Positions 29,777 through 38,883 of a stretch of DNA of 64,000 bases are shown here, one piece after another. Every line of letters begins with the position of its first letter. Positions within the stretch are counted from its first letter, which is position 1. The position numbers and the translations under genes were made by a program. The notes under the pieces were generated by a model, which saw only the letters and a program-made list of their open reading frames with translations, had not been told where the DNA came from and did no database searches. The stretch spans positions 124,001 through 188,000 of the forward strand of contig NZ_BBOJ01000009.1 in assembly GCF_000974445.1 (NCBI RefSeq). The letters are read 5' to 3'. Source of the DNA: Lentzea aerocolonigenes. Lineage in GTDB: Bacteria; Actinomycetota; Actinomycetes; Mycobacteriales; Pseudonocardiaceae.

Positions 29777-29811
29777 GCCGGCGCGTCCCCGAACACGGGG
29801 GACGCGCCGGC
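29777..29811 (+). terminator. Terminator hairpin after GH48
   Basis: The perfect 14-bp stem GCCGGCGCGTCCCC/GGGGACGCGCCGGC with a 7-nt loop begins 9 bp after the GH48 stop. GH12 starts only 35 bp later, so its expression needs readthrough or processing at this hairpin, or a promoter within GH48. Confidence 0.85.
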
Positions 29812-29846
29812 ACCCTCACCCCCGATCAACAAAGGAGTTGTTCGCC

Positions 29847-30977
29847 ATGCGTGTTCGAACCCTCCGGCCGGCGGCACTGCTGCTGGCCGCCGTCACGGCG
29901 GTGGCGGGGCTGGTGGTGGCCAACAGCGCACCCGAGGCCACCGCCGCCACGACGATCTGCGAGAAGTTCGGCTCGACCAAGGTCCAGGGTGGGCGGTACG
30001 TCGTCCAGAACAACGAGTGGGGCGCGAGCGACGGCCAGTGCATCAGCGTCTCCGACAACGGTTTCGCCATCACCTCCGGCAACCACAACGTGCCGACCAA
30101 CGGAGCGCCCGCGGCCTACCCGTCGATCTACGCGGGCTGCCACTACGGCAACTGCTCCAGCGGCAGCGGACTTCCCTTGCAGGTCAACAGGTTCGGCACG
30201 CTCTCCGCCAGCGTCTCCTACAGCACCGCGAGCGGTTCCTGGAACGCCTCCTACGACCTGTGGTTCGACCCGAACCCCAACCAGCCGGGGCAGAACACCG
30301 GCGCCGAGCTGATGATCTGGGGCAGCCACCAGGGTCCGCCGCAGCCCATCGGCAGCAAGGTCGGTACCGCGTCCCTCGCCGGTACCGGCTGGGACGTCTG
30401 GGTCGGCAACATCGGCTGGAACGTCATCTCCTACGTCCGCCAGCAGACCACCAGCTCGCTCGACCTGAACCTCGCCGAGTTCGCGAACGACGCCGTGCGC
30501 CGGGGCCAGGTGCAGACCTCCTGGTACCTGACGAGCGTGCAGTTCGGGTTCGAACCCTGGCAGGGCGGACCCGGGCTCGCGGTGAACTCCTTCTCGTTCT
30601 CGCCCTCCGGTGACGGCGGTGGTGGTGGCCCCACCACGACCACGACCACCCCGAACCCCGGCGGTCCCGCGGCCTGCCGTGCCTCGCACAAGATCACCAA
30701 CTCGTGGGGGAGCGGCTTCACCGCCGAGGTGACGCTCACCAACAGCGGATCGTCGACCGCGAACAACTGGCGCTCGACCTGGACCGCTCCGTCCGGTGTC
30801 TCGGTGACCAACGGCTGGAACGCGACCGTGTCGCAGAGCGGCTCGACGGTCACCGCCACCGCGCCGGGCTGGAGCCCCGACCTCGCTCCCGGCCAGAGCG
30901 TGACGGTCGGCTACCAGGCCAACGGACAGGCCGCGGCGCCGAACGGCTTCACGCTGAACGGCGCGCAGTGCTCGTGA
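29847..30977 (+). CDS. Secreted GH12 endoglucanase with CBM2
   Basis: This 376-residue protein has a Sec signal (1-34), a GH12 jelly roll (~35-253), a Gly/Thr/Pro linker and a C-terminal CBM2 (~276-376, AACRASHK to GAQCS). The GH12 nucleophile Glu is in GAELMIWGSHQG and the acid/base Glu in VQFGFEPWQGG. The ATG at 29847 has AAAGGAG upstream. GH12 enzymes cut beta-1,4-glucan internally and some also cut xyloglucan. It follows GH48 across a hairpin and is probably part of the same CebR-controlled transcript. Confidence 0.95.
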   Translation: MRVRTLRPAALLLAAVTAVAGLVVANSAPEATAATTICEKFGSTKVQGGRYVVQNNEWGASDGQCISVSDNGFAITSGNHNVPTNGAPAAYPSIYAGCHYGNCSSGSGLPLQVNRFGTLSASVSYSTASGSWNASYDLWFDPNPNQPGQNTGAELMIWGSHQGPPQPIGSKVGTASLAGTGWDVWVGNIGWNVISYVRQQTTSSLDLNLAEFANDAVRRGQVQTSWYLTSVQFGFEPWQGGPGLAVNSFSFSPSGDGGGGGPTTTTTTPNPGGPAACRASHKITNSWGSGFTAEVTLTNSGSSTANNWRSTWTAPSGVSVTNGWNATVSQSGSTVTATAPGWSPDLAPGQSVTVGYQANGQAAAPNGFTLNGAQCS

Positions 30978-31004
30978 ACCCGTCCTGACGCCGTCCCCCG
31001 ATCC

Positions 31005-31050
31005 CCCGCAGGCCGTTCGCGCCACCCGCCCGGTGCGGACGGCCTGCGGG
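31005..31050 (+). terminator. Terminator hairpin after GH12
   Basis: The 12-bp arms CCCGCAGGCCGT (31005-31016) and ACGGCCTGCGGG (31039-31050) are exact complements separated by a 22-nt loop, starting 27 bp after the GH12 stop. Confidence 0.75.
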
Positions 31051-31204
31051 CCCTCGGTCTTTCCGAATCCGCGAACGCATTTCCGGTGAGCATTGTTCGA
31101 TTCGAATGTGGTCGAAGCACCTGTGAGTGACTTGACCCGCACCTGATTTCGCACCAGCGTCAAGTGCGGGGAAATTCGACGCAATGACGCGAGAGGAAGA
31201 CTCT

Positions 31205-33151
31205 GTGGCGAACAATCGGCGATTACGGAAGCCGCGAACGCTCGTGGCCACTGGTGCGGTGGCGTCTCTGGTCGCGGCGGCGTTCACCGTCCAGACAGCC
31301 GGGAATGCGGCGGCGGCGGCGACCGCCGGACCCGCGCTGTCGGTGGACGTCGCCGCGGCCCGGCACGCGATCAGTCCCGGCATCTACGGCCTCAACGGTG
31401 GCGACCCGGCGTTCAACGCCGAGATCGGCCAGACGGTGGCGCGCTGGGGCGGCAACGCGTCCAGCCGGTACAACTTCAAGAACCGCACCTACAACACGGG
31501 CAGCGACTGGTTCTTCGAGAACATCGTCGCCGACGAGGCGCACTCCGTGGAAGGCGTGGTCGGCACCAACCTCGGTCGCGGCATCAAACCGGTCGTGACC
31601 GTGCCCATGGTCGGCTGGGTGGCCAAGGACTCGCCGTCGTCGCACCCGTTCGCGTGCGGGTTCCCGGCGACCCGGTTCCCCCAGCAGGACAGGTTCGACG
31701 AGTGGGACCCCAACTGCGGCAACGGTCAGCTCGACGGCAAGAACCTCACCGGCGTGCCGACCGACAGCTCGATCCCCGCGGGCGCGGCGTTCGCGGGTGA
31801 GATGGTGTCGCACCTGGTGAACAGGTTCGGCACGGCGGCGCAGGGCGGCGTGCCGACCTACGAGCTCGACAACGAACCGGTGCTGTGGGCCAACACGCAT
31901 CGCGACGTGCACCCCGAGCTGGTGTCGATGGACGAGCTCGGCAACAAGGGCACCGCGACGGCCGCGGCGATCAAGGCCGCCGATCCGAGCGCGGCGGTGC
32001 TGGGCCCGTCCGGCTGGGGGTACTGCGAGTGGGTCGCGTCCGGTGTGGACGGTTGCGGACCTGGTGCCGACTCGGCCGCGCACGGCGGGCTCAACCTCTC
32101 CCAGTGGTACCTGAAGAACATGAAGGACTACAGCGACGCGCACGGCGGCAAGCGCTACCTGGACTACTTCGACCAGCACTTCTACCCGCAGATCAGCGGT
32201 GACAAGACGCCCGAGGCCAACGCCTTGCGGCTGCGGTCCATCCGGTCGCTGTGGGACCCGACGTACGTCGAGGAGTCCTGGATCGGCCCCGGCGGGGTCA
32301 ACGCGCCGCCGCTGCAGTTCATCCGCACGATGAAGTCGTGGATCAACCAGTACTACCCCGGCACCAAGACCGCGATCACCGAGTACAACTGGGGTGCACT
32401 GGACGACATCAACGGCGCGCTGGCGCAGGCCGACGTCCTGGGTGTCTTCGGACGGGAGGGCCTCGACCTCGCCACGATGTGGGGTGAGCCCAAGCCGACC
32501 GATCCGGGCGCCTACGCGTTCCGGATGTACCGCAACTACGACGGCGCGGGCAGCCGGTTCGGCGACGTCAGCGTGTCGGCGAGCTCCGCGGACCAGGGTC
32601 AGTTGTCGGTGTACGCGGCGGAACGCGCCTCCGACAAGGCGCTGACCGTCATGGTCGTGAACAAGACCGGCGGCGACCTCACCTCGCCGCTGTCGCTGGC
32701 CGGGTTCGACAGCACCGGTGCGGCGCAGCGGTTCACGTACGGCCCCGCCGACCTGGGTCACATCGTGCGCGGCGGCGATCTCCCGGTGGCGGGCGGCCGT
32801 GTCGACGCGACCTATCCGGCGAACTCCATCACCCTGCTGGTCCTGCCGCAGGCCGGGTGCTCGGCGAGCCTGCAGGTCAACGGCGACTGGGGCACCGGGC
32901 ACGTCGCGACGGTGACCGTCACCAACAACCGCGCCGCGGCGCTGACCGGGTGGAAGGTCAGCTGGACGTGGCCTGCCGGTCAGCAGATCACCAACTCGTG
33001 GAACACCACCCTGACGCAGAACGCCTCCGGTGTGATCGCCACCGACGTCGGGTGGAACGGCACGGTCGGTGCGGGCGGAGGCACCACGACCTTCGGGTTC
33101 GAGGCCACCGGCAGAGCGGCCGCGCCGAGGCTGACCTGCAGCCCCGTCTGA
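31205..33151 (+). CDS. Secreted GH44 endoglucanase/xyloglucanase with CBM2
   Basis: This 648-residue protein has a Sec signal (about 1-40), a GH44 TIM barrel and small beta domain (~45-545), and a C-terminal CBM2 (~550-648). The acid/base is Glu224 in YELDNEPVLW and the probable nucleophile is in AITEYNWG. GH44 members hydrolyse CMC and xyloglucan. The GTG at 31205 was chosen because GAGAGGA sits seven bases upstream; an in-frame ATG at 31184 would add seven residues. No CebR box is visible in the 150 bp upstream, so its control may differ from GH48 and GH6. Confidence 0.94.
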   Translation: MANNRRLRKPRTLVATGAVASLVAAAFTVQTAGNAAAAATAGPALSVDVAAARHAISPGIYGLNGGDPAFNAEIGQTVARWGGNASSRYNFKNRTYNTGSDWFFENIVADEAHSVEGVVGTNLGRGIKPVVTVPMVGWVAKDSPSSHPFACGFPATRFPQQDRFDEWDPNCGNGQLDGKNLTGVPTDSSIPAGAAFAGEMVSHLVNRFGTAAQGGVPTYELDNEPVLWANTHRDVHPELVSMDELGNKGTATAAAIKAADPSAAVLGPSGWGYCEWVASGVDGCGPGADSAAHGGLNLSQWYLKNMKDYSDAHGGKRYLDYFDQHFYPQISGDKTPEANALRLRSIRSLWDPTYVEESWIGPGGVNAPPLQFIRTMKSWINQYYPGTKTAITEYNWGALDDINGALAQADVLGVFGREGLDLATMWGEPKPTDPGAYAFRMYRNYDGAGSRFGDVSVSASSADQGQLSVYAAERASDKALTVMVVNKTGGDLTSPLSLAGFDSTGAAQRFTYGPADLGHIVRGGDLPVAGGRVDATYPANSITLLVLPQAGCSASLQVNGDWGTGHVATVTVTNNRAAALTGWKVSWTWPAGQQITNSWNTTLTQNASGVIATDVGWNGTVGAGGGTTTFGFEATGRAAAPRLTCSPV

Positions 33152-33160
33152 GCACGCGCG

Positions 33161-33189
33161 CTGTGAGGCCGGTCTGCCCGGCCTCACAG
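33161..33189. terminator. Bidirectional terminator between GH44 and DapA-family gene
   Basis: CTGTGAGGCCGG, a 5-nt loop and the exact complement form a 12-bp stem. It lies 10 bp after the GH44 stop and overlaps the last codons of the convergent gene that ends at 33184. Confidence 0.85.
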
Positions 33190-34101
33190 CCAGGTGCGGG
33201 TGTCGCGCCTGGCGAGGCGCTCCAGCAACAGGTCGACCTCGTCCCGTTCGGTCTTGGTGAGGGTCCGTTCCGGCTTGCGCTGGGCGTCGCTGCGCAGGAG
33301 TCCGCGCCGGTGCAGAACGTGTTTGCGAACCGCGAGCCCCACCCCCGGTTGCTGCTCGTAGCGGATCAGCGGCAGGTGGGCGTCGAAGAGCTCGTGCCGT
33401 TCGTCGCCGGTGAGGCGGACGACGTCGACCAGGAGCTCGGGGAAGCAGTAACCGGTCATGGCGCCGTCCGCTCCCCGTGCCATCTCGAAGTCGAGGAACA
33501 GACCGCCGTTGCCGCACAGGATCGACAGGCGCGGCATCTCACCGTTCTCCTCCGCCACGCGCAGTGCGCTGATCTTCTCCAGCCCCGGCCAGTCCTCGTG
33601 CTTCAGTATGACCACCGACGGCACCTGACACGCGATCCGGCGCAGCGCGGGCACGGACATGACGACGGAGAACGTCAGCGGGTGGTCCTGCACGACGATC
33701 GGGACCTCTGGCCCGAGCGCCGTCGCGGCCTGGGCGTAGTAGCCGACGATCTGGTCGTCGGTCCGGAGAGTGGCGGGCGGCGCGATCATCACGCCGGCCG
33801 CGCCCCTCGTCATGACCTGGTCGGTGAGGGCGCGCATCGTGCCGAAGCCGGGGGCGGACACGCCGACGACGACCGGCAGATCGGTGCGGTCCAGAACCGC
33901 CCAGACGATCTCGACCGACTCGTCCTGCGTCAGCTTCGGCGCTTCGCCCATCTGCCCCAGCACGGTCAGGCCGTCGACCCCGACCGCTGCGTGGAAGTCG
34001 ACGAGCCGGCGGAGCGAGTCGAGGTCCAGCCGCCCGTCGGGGTGGAACGGGGTGGGCAGGACCGCGTAGACGCCTCGGGTGGACCGGTTGATCAGGCTCA
34101 T
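33184..34101 (-). CDS. Dihydrodipicolinate-synthase-family lyase/aldolase
   Basis: This 305-residue class I aldolase-fold protein has GVYAVLPTPFHPDG at the N-terminus and the Schiff-base Lys in VVILKHEDW. The usual YNxP with the catalytic Tyr reads VVQDHPL, so the proton relay differs from true DapA. The family also includes hydratase-aldolases of aromatic side-chain degradation, and the catabolic neighbours favour that kind of role. It is the last gene of the minus-strand cluster, separated from the amidohydrolase by 175 bp, so it may have its own promoter. Confidence 0.88.
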   Translation of the reverse strand: MSLINRSTRGVYAVLPTPFHPDGRLDLDSLRRLVDFHAAVGVDGLTVLGQMGEAPKLTQDESVEIVWAVLDRTDLPVVVGVSAPGFGTMRALTDQVMTRGAAGVMIAPPATLRTDDQIVGYYAQAATALGPEVPIVVQDHPLTFSVVMSVPALRRIACQVPSVVILKHEDWPGLEKISALRVAEENGEMPRLSILCGNGGLFLDFEMARGADGAMTGYCFPELLVDVVRLTGDERHELFDAHLPLIRYEQQPGVGLAVRKHVLHRRGLLRSDAQRKPERTLTKTERDEVDLLLERLARRDTRTWL

Positions 34102-34155
34102 GGGTCGGTGTTCCTCGCGATCCCGAGATTCATCGCGCTCCCTCCGGATTCCCGA

Positions 34156-34174
34156 GGAAACCGAACCGGTTTCC
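34156..34174. promoter_or_regulatory. Inverted repeat upstream of DapA-family gene
   Basis: GGAAACCG-AAC-CGGTTTCC has perfect 8-bp arms and lies 55 bp upstream of the gene start at 34101, in the only sizeable gap of the cluster. The size fits a GntR/TetR-type operator; the binding protein is unknown. Confidence 0.45.
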
Positions 34175-34276
34175 GGGCCGGGCGCGCAAATACCAAAATC
34201 GTGTTCTCCGGACAGTTTCTTCCTATTACCTCGGTGCACCGCGTGGACTCGAGTTGACGCAGGCGCACGACAGCGG

Positions 34277-35587
34277 TCAGTCGACGAGACCGGGCAGGAG
34301 GTGGTCCGCCGACTCCCGGAGTTGTCCTCGCACGGCGTCGAGGTCCACGTCGACGAGGGCGTGCTGCCGCTTGCGCCAGCGCCCGGCGATCATGACCGCC
34401 TCGATGTCACCGGCGCCCGCGTACAGCGCCGTCGCGACCGGATCCGTGATCGGCCACGTCCTCGGCGCGGAGCCGTCGACGACGACGAGGTCGGCCTGCA
34501 GGCCCGCCTCGAGCCTGCCGACGCGGTCGTCGAGGCCGAGCGCTCTGGCGCCTTCGACCGTTGCCCAGGCCAGCGCCTGTTTGGCGGTGATCGTCGCGGT
34601 CAGGGAGAACGCGCCGGTGGTCTGCCGGTGGTGGTCGTGGTCGAGGCCGCGCTGGTGGGCCAGTGCGATCCGGGCGGCGGAGAGCACGTCGGCGGGCGTG
34701 ACCGCGTCGGTGTCCGTGCCCAGTGACGGCGCGGCACCCAGCTGGAGCAGGTGGCCGGTGACGGGGGAGCCGTGGCCCTGGCCGAGCTCGTTCTCCGGTG
34801 TGCACGTGATGGTCGCTCCCGCGTCGACCAGGATCTTGATCCACTCCTCGGTGAGCCCGGCGCCGTGCACGACGTTGGTGGAGGAGCTCAGCAGTCCGGC
34901 TGTCCGCACGCCCTCCCACCCAGGCCCCGGTGCTCCGCCGCTCTGGTGCATCGACACGACGATCCCGCGCTCGGCGGCGGCGCGGAAGTCGGCGACCGCG
35001 ACGTCCGGAGTGGACAGTTGCGGGCCGCGGACCGCCAGGCCGAAGGTCAGCAACGCGTGGGTGCCGGCCGGGCCGTCGAGCAGCCGGTCGATCTCGCTCA
35101 CGGGGTGGGCCGCGTCGGCGGCGGAGTACGGGGTGCCGTGCAGGAATACCCCGCGGATGCCGGACGACAGCAGGCCGTCGATCGCCGCGTCGGTGTGGTC
35201 CGGCGTGGGGGTGTTGTGGCACCAGTCGCCCAGGGTCGTGGTGCCGCGGTCGAGCTGGCTCAGCGCGCCTGCGAGCGTGCCGGCGCGCATGTCCTCCGGG
35301 CGGTAGTGCTGGGCCACAGCGCCGTGCATGCGGCCGAGGTAGTCCGCGAGCGTCCAGTCGACGCCCGTGCCGCGCAACGCTGTCTGCCACGTGTGCAGGT
35401 GGGCGTTGACCAGGCCGGGCATGATGATCCGGTCCGTGACGTCGACGATCTCGGCGCCGGTGTCGTCGAGGTCGGTGCCGATTGCGGTGATGCAGTCGTC
35501 GTTGATGAGGACGTCGGCGCGTTCGGCGTCGGGACGGTGCGACGCCATGGTGATCACCTGCGCGCCACGCAACAGAATGCGGCTCAT
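34277..35587 (-). CDS. Amidohydrolase (ATZ/TRZ/guanine-deaminase-like)
   Basis: This 436-residue amidohydrolase-superfamily protein has the first metal-binding motif GLVNAHLHTWQTALRG, a central His in VVSMHQSGG, NVVHGAGL, and the late Asp in SLGTDTDAV. The order matches 8-oxoguanine deaminase, chlorohydrolase and imidazolonepropionase relatives, which deaminate, dechlorinate or open N-heterocycles. The ATG overlaps the stop of the upstream hydroxylase (ATGA). In this cluster it probably acts on a nitrogen-containing or lactam intermediate. Confidence 0.9.
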   Translation of the reverse strand: MSRILLRGAQVITMASHRPDAERADVLINDDCITAIGTDLDDTGAEIVDVTDRIIMPGLVNAHLHTWQTALRGTGVDWTLADYLGRMHGAVAQHYRPEDMRAGTLAGALSQLDRGTTTLGDWCHNTPTPDHTDAAIDGLLSSGIRGVFLHGTPYSAADAAHPVSEIDRLLDGPAGTHALLTFGLAVRGPQLSTPDVAVADFRAAAERGIVVSMHQSGGAPGPGWEGVRTAGLLSSSTNVVHGAGLTEEWIKILVDAGATITCTPENELGQGHGSPVTGHLLQLGAAPSLGTDTDAVTPADVLSAARIALAHQRGLDHDHHRQTTGAFSLTATITAKQALAWATVEGARALGLDDRVGRLEAGLQADLVVVDGSAPRTWPITDPVATALYAGAGDIEAVMIAGRWRKRQHALVDVDLDAVRGQLRESADHLLPGLVD

Positions 35588-37113
35588 CGGACGGTCTCCT
35601 GCTGGGCCACGGGCGTCATCGCGCGAGCGGCTGTCTGAGTCGACGCGAGGAAGTTCCGCGTGGCGATGTGTCCGATGTAGCCGTCGGGACGGATGAGCAG
35701 CAGGGTTTCCCCCTTGAGCCCGTAGCTGCGGCGGAAGTCTTCCCCGGCGTCGACGACGACACGCCGCAGCGGCGCCCCCGTGGCCGGCCAGTCGAGTTCC
35801 TCGCCGGCGGCAGCAGCATTCGGGCCGTGGGCGACGAGCGTGAAGTGCGGGCCCCGGAAGGAGTCGAACAGGTGCACCGGTGCACCGTCCTCGCCGAGCA
35901 GTTCGGCGTCCGGCGCACGATCACCGACCTGCAACGTCGTTGTGCGGTCGCAGTCGGTGGGTGCGAGCGGGCCGCCGTAGTAGGTCAGCGACAACTGCTG
36001 CTCGTCCTTGCCGCGGCGCAGGCTCGACGGGTCGAGCTTCGCGATGCCTTCGTACTTCTGCGTGGACAGGCCGAGCACGCCCGCGGCGATCGGCAGGCGT
36101 TCGGCCTCGTAGCTGTCCAACAGCCGCTCGTCAGCCCCTGCGAGGACCTGGCCGAGTTTCCAGCCGAGGTTGTAGGCGTCCTGGATGCCGGTGTTGAGGC
36201 CCTGGGCGCCGGCGGGGGTGTGCACGTGCGCGGCGTCGCCGGCGAGGAAGACCCGGCCGCGGCGGTAGGCCTCCGCCAGGCGGATGTTGGGCCGGAACAC
36301 CGACCGCCAGCGGATGTCGTGCACCTCGATGTTCCGGTTGTGGGTGTGCGCCTGGATCCGCCTGGTGATCGCCTCCGCTCCCTCTGGCGGGTCCTCGTCC
36401 GGGGCCAGGCGGATCATCCACTGGAACAGGTCGCTGTGCGGCAACGGGCAGGCGCCGGCGAACCGGCCCTTCACTCCCGGCCAGACGTGCCAGCGATCGC
36501 GGGACAGACCGGTGGTGACCGCGTCGACGATCAGCATGCGGTCCTGTTCGTCGGTCGTGCCGAGGAAGCTCAGGCCGAGCTGGCCGCGCACGGCGCTCGC
36601 ACCGCCTTCGGCTCCCACCAGATAGCTTGCCGTGATCTTCTCGGTTCCGTCGTCGCCGATCACCGTCGCGGTGACCGACGTGCTGTCCTGGACGAACTCG
36701 ACGAGCTCCTGGCCGTACTCGACCCGGCCGCCCAGCTGTTCGAGCCGGTCGTGCAGCACGCTGTCGGTGCGGTACTGGGGAATCAGCCGCGTGTTCGGGT
36801 GGGGGACGTCGGTGGTGCGGTCGCGGTTGCGGAACATGCGCCACGGTGCGGCGACCGGTCCCAGGTGGATGCCCAGGCGCGGGTAGTCGCTGCTGCCGGC
36901 CAGGATGTCGTCGATCGTGCCGAGGTCGTCGAACACCTCCAGCGTCCGCGGCTGGATGCCCTTGGCACGCGAGCCTTCGAAGGAATGCGGTGCCTTGTCG
37001 ATGATGCGGACGGTCACGCCGCGACGCATCAGGTCGATCGCCAGTGTGGTGCCGGTCGGGCCGGCGCCGGCGATCAGCACGTCGATGGTTCGGGAGTTCT
37101 CGGGGTCGTTCAT
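35584..37113 (-). CDS. FAD-dependent aromatic hydroxylase (MhpA/PheA-like)
   Basis: This 509-residue flavoprotein has IAGAGPTGTTLAIDL near residue 14, a VGAEGGASAVRG version of the DG motif, GDAAHVHTPAGAQGLNTGIQDAYNLGWK, and a C-terminal thioredoxin-like domain of ~130 residues. This layout is that of phenol, resorcinol and 3-(3-hydroxyphenyl)propionate hydroxylases. Its stop overlaps the amidohydrolase start, and its ATG is 2 bp from the MhpC-like hydrolase stop. It probably hydroxylates the ring before cleavage, yet no ring-cleavage dioxygenase is encoded in this cluster. Confidence 0.92.
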   Translation of the reverse strand: MNDPENSRTIDVLIAGAGPTGTTLAIDLMRRGVTVRIIDKAPHSFEGSRAKGIQPRTLEVFDDLGTIDDILAGSSDYPRLGIHLGPVAAPWRMFRNRDRTTDVPHPNTRLIPQYRTDSVLHDRLEQLGGRVEYGQELVEFVQDSTSVTATVIGDDGTEKITASYLVGAEGGASAVRGQLGLSFLGTTDEQDRMLIVDAVTTGLSRDRWHVWPGVKGRFAGACPLPHSDLFQWMIRLAPDEDPPEGAEAITRRIQAHTHNRNIEVHDIRWRSVFRPNIRLAEAYRRGRVFLAGDAAHVHTPAGAQGLNTGIQDAYNLGWKLGQVLAGADERLLDSYEAERLPIAAGVLGLSTQKYEGIAKLDPSSLRRGKDEQQLSLTYYGGPLAPTDCDRTTTLQVGDRAPDAELLGEDGAPVHLFDSFRGPHFTLVAHGPNAAAAGEELDWPATGAPLRRVVVDAGEDFRRSYGLKGETLLLIRPDGYIGHIATRNFLASTQTAARAMTPVAQQETVR

Positions 37114-37115
37114 GG

Positions 37116-38006
37116 TCAGAGCCGATCTGGGTGAGGAACGGCGAACGACGCGAGCAGCTCGCCGACGTCTTGGGGCCGTTCAAAAGGGGCCATGTGGCCG
37201 CATTGGGTGATGACGTGGGTCTGGCGTGGCCGCAGCAGTTCGGTGACGGTGCCGAGATGGGTGATCGGGGTGACCTGGTCGTCGTCGCCCCACACCAGCA
37301 GGGCCGGGATGCCCAGCTCGCCCGTCGCGCGGAAGAGCTCCTGCCGCTCGTACAACGGGAAGTCCTGCAGCGTCTGGAAGAACGAGTAGAGCGAGCCTTC
37401 GAACCGGTAGGCGTCGCGCACCATGGCGACCAGTTCGGCGGACAGCGCGGGATCGCGGACGTTGTGCCCGAGGTGTCCCTCCAGCAACTTGCGGCCGAAG
37501 CGCTGGGCGACGAACTCGCTCACGAAGTCGTTGCGCAGCAACCGTTGTGGGAGGGGACGTTGGCCCAGTCCGGCTGGTCCGACGACGGTGAGCGTGGCCA
37601 GCGCTTCGGGATATTGGTTGGCGTAGGCCATCGCGACAAGAGCACCCATGGAGGTGCCGACGACGTGCCACGGGGGAGTGAGGTTCAGCGCCGCAGTCAG
37701 TTCGGCCAGCTGCCGGACGAACAACGCCTCGTCGTAGGTGCGTCGCACCCGGTCGGAACCACCGCGGCCGTAGGCGCTGCAGACCAGGGTGCGCAGTCCT
37801 CGGGCGTGCAGCTGCTCGACGGCCCTGTCCCAGTAGAACAACGGGATCGTGATGCCGCCGACCAGCACGACGAGCGCGCCGTCTTCGGGACCTGCCAGCT
37901 CGTAATGCGTCACACCGTCGGACAGTTCGACGTAACTGCCGCGCAGAGTGCGCCGCGTCGTCTCGTCGAGCCGACGGTCCTCATCGGACGCGACGAAGTA
38001 CCTCAT
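37116..38006 (-). CDS. Alpha/beta hydrolase, MhpC-like
   Basis: This 296-residue alpha/beta hydrolase has the nucleophile in VVGTSMGALVAM, the acid in VWGDDDQVTPI and the His in TQCGHMAPFERP. Similarity is to C-C hydrolases of meta-cleavage pathways and to general carboxylic-ester hydrolases. It is sandwiched between a second alpha/beta hydrolase (ATGA overlap at 38003-38006) and the FAD hydroxylase (2-bp gap), so it is clearly part of one operon. No signal peptide is present. Confidence 0.88.
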   Translation of the reverse strand: MRYFVASDEDRRLDETTRRTLRGSYVELSDGVTHYELAGPEDGALVVLVGGITIPLFYWDRAVEQLHARGLRTLVCSAYGRGGSDRVRRTYDEALFVRQLAELTAALNLTPPWHVVGTSMGALVAMAYANQYPEALATLTVVGPAGLGQRPLPQRLLRNDFVSEFVAQRFGRKLLEGHLGHNVRDPALSAELVAMVRDAYRFEGSLYSFFQTLQDFPLYERQELFRATGELGIPALLVWGDDDQVTPITHLGTVTELLRPRQTHVITQCGHMAPFERPQDVGELLASFAVPHPDRL

Positions 38007-38830
38007 CGCCGTTCCTCCTTCGTGCGCAGGAACTCCGCGATCGCAGCCGCCACCCAGTCCGGGTACTCCTCCGGCAGCAGATGCCCGCCGTCGGGGTGCA
38101 CGCGCTCCTGCGCTCCCGGGATGTCGCGAGCGAAGTGCTGCCCGTCGATCTCGGCGCTGCGCAGGACCAACGTCGGGGCGGTGATCCGTGTGATCTCGCT
38201 GCTGCGGTCCGGCTGGCTCGTGTTGGCGAAGTCGACGAACGCCGACCGGTTCCCGGGACGGCTCGTCAACGCGTGCACCCGGTCCACCATGGCGTCGTTT
38301 ACGATCGCCGACTTCGGGCCGACCGCTTCACGTAACCCTCGTTCGGTCGCGCCGCGCGGCAGCCACCGCCGCAACACCGGGCGCAGCAAGGGATTGCGCG
38401 CCAGCCGCAGCCCGGCGGGCAGCAACTTCCCCGGATAGCCCGTGGCGTTGACGAGCACCAGCCCGTCGACCCGCTCGGGCGCGTCCAACGCCAGGTTCCA
38501 CGCGATGTTGCCGCCCAGCGAGTTGCCGGCCACCGTGAAGTGCGGCACGTGCAACGCGGTCATGAAGCGGGCGATCGTTCTCGCGTACGTCCCGACGCGG
38601 TAGTCGCGGTCCGGCCGCGGCCCCGTCCGTCCGAAGCCCGGCAGGTCTGGGCGGATCACGTCGTAGGACGACGACAACAGCGCGGCCACCCGCTCGAAGC
38701 CCTCCAACGACGAGCCGCTGCCGTGCAGCAGCACCACCGTCGGCCCCTGACCTGCTCGTTCGTAGTGAACGCGCAGGCCGTCCACCGAGACGGCCTCGGT
38801 GCCGGAGGTGGGGTTCTGGTTGCTCTTCAT
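38003..38830 (-). CDS. Alpha/beta hydrolase
   Basis: This 275-residue alpha/beta hydrolase has the HGSGSS oxyanion loop, the nucleophile in VAGNSLGGNIAW, and the final His in PDGGHLLPEEYP. The start at 38830 gives the normal length; the longer frame runs through the operator. It is the first gene of the minus-strand catabolic operon and faces the TetR gene across 53 bp containing an inverted repeat. It resembles the adjacent MhpC-like enzyme only at motif level, so the two probably handle different intermediates. Confidence 0.88.
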   Translation of the reverse strand: MKSNQNPTSGTEAVSVDGLRVHYERAGQGPTVVLLHGSGSSLEGFERVAALLSSSYDVIRPDLPGFGRTGPRPDRDYRVGTYARTIARFMTALHVPHFTVAGNSLGGNIAWNLALDAPERVDGLVLVNATGYPGKLLPAGLRLARNPLLRPVLRRWLPRGATERGLREAVGPKSAIVNDAMVDRVHALTSRPGNRSAFVDFANTSQPDRSSEITRITAPTLVLRSAEIDGQHFARDIPGAQERVHPDGGHLLPEEYPDWVAAAIAEFLRTKEERR

Positions 38831-38852
38831 AATGGTTACAGTGTTGCCGTTA
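38830..38852. promoter_or_regulatory. Imperfect inverted repeat, putative TetR operator
   Basis: TAATGGTTAC-AGT-GTTGCCGTTA has arms that match at seven of ten positions. It overlaps the start of the hydrolase operon and lies 32 bp before the divergent TetR start, the expected place for an operator controlling both. Confidence 0.5.
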
Positions 38853-38883
38853 TTGTGGGGGGTGTCAACCGGAGGTGATACTG

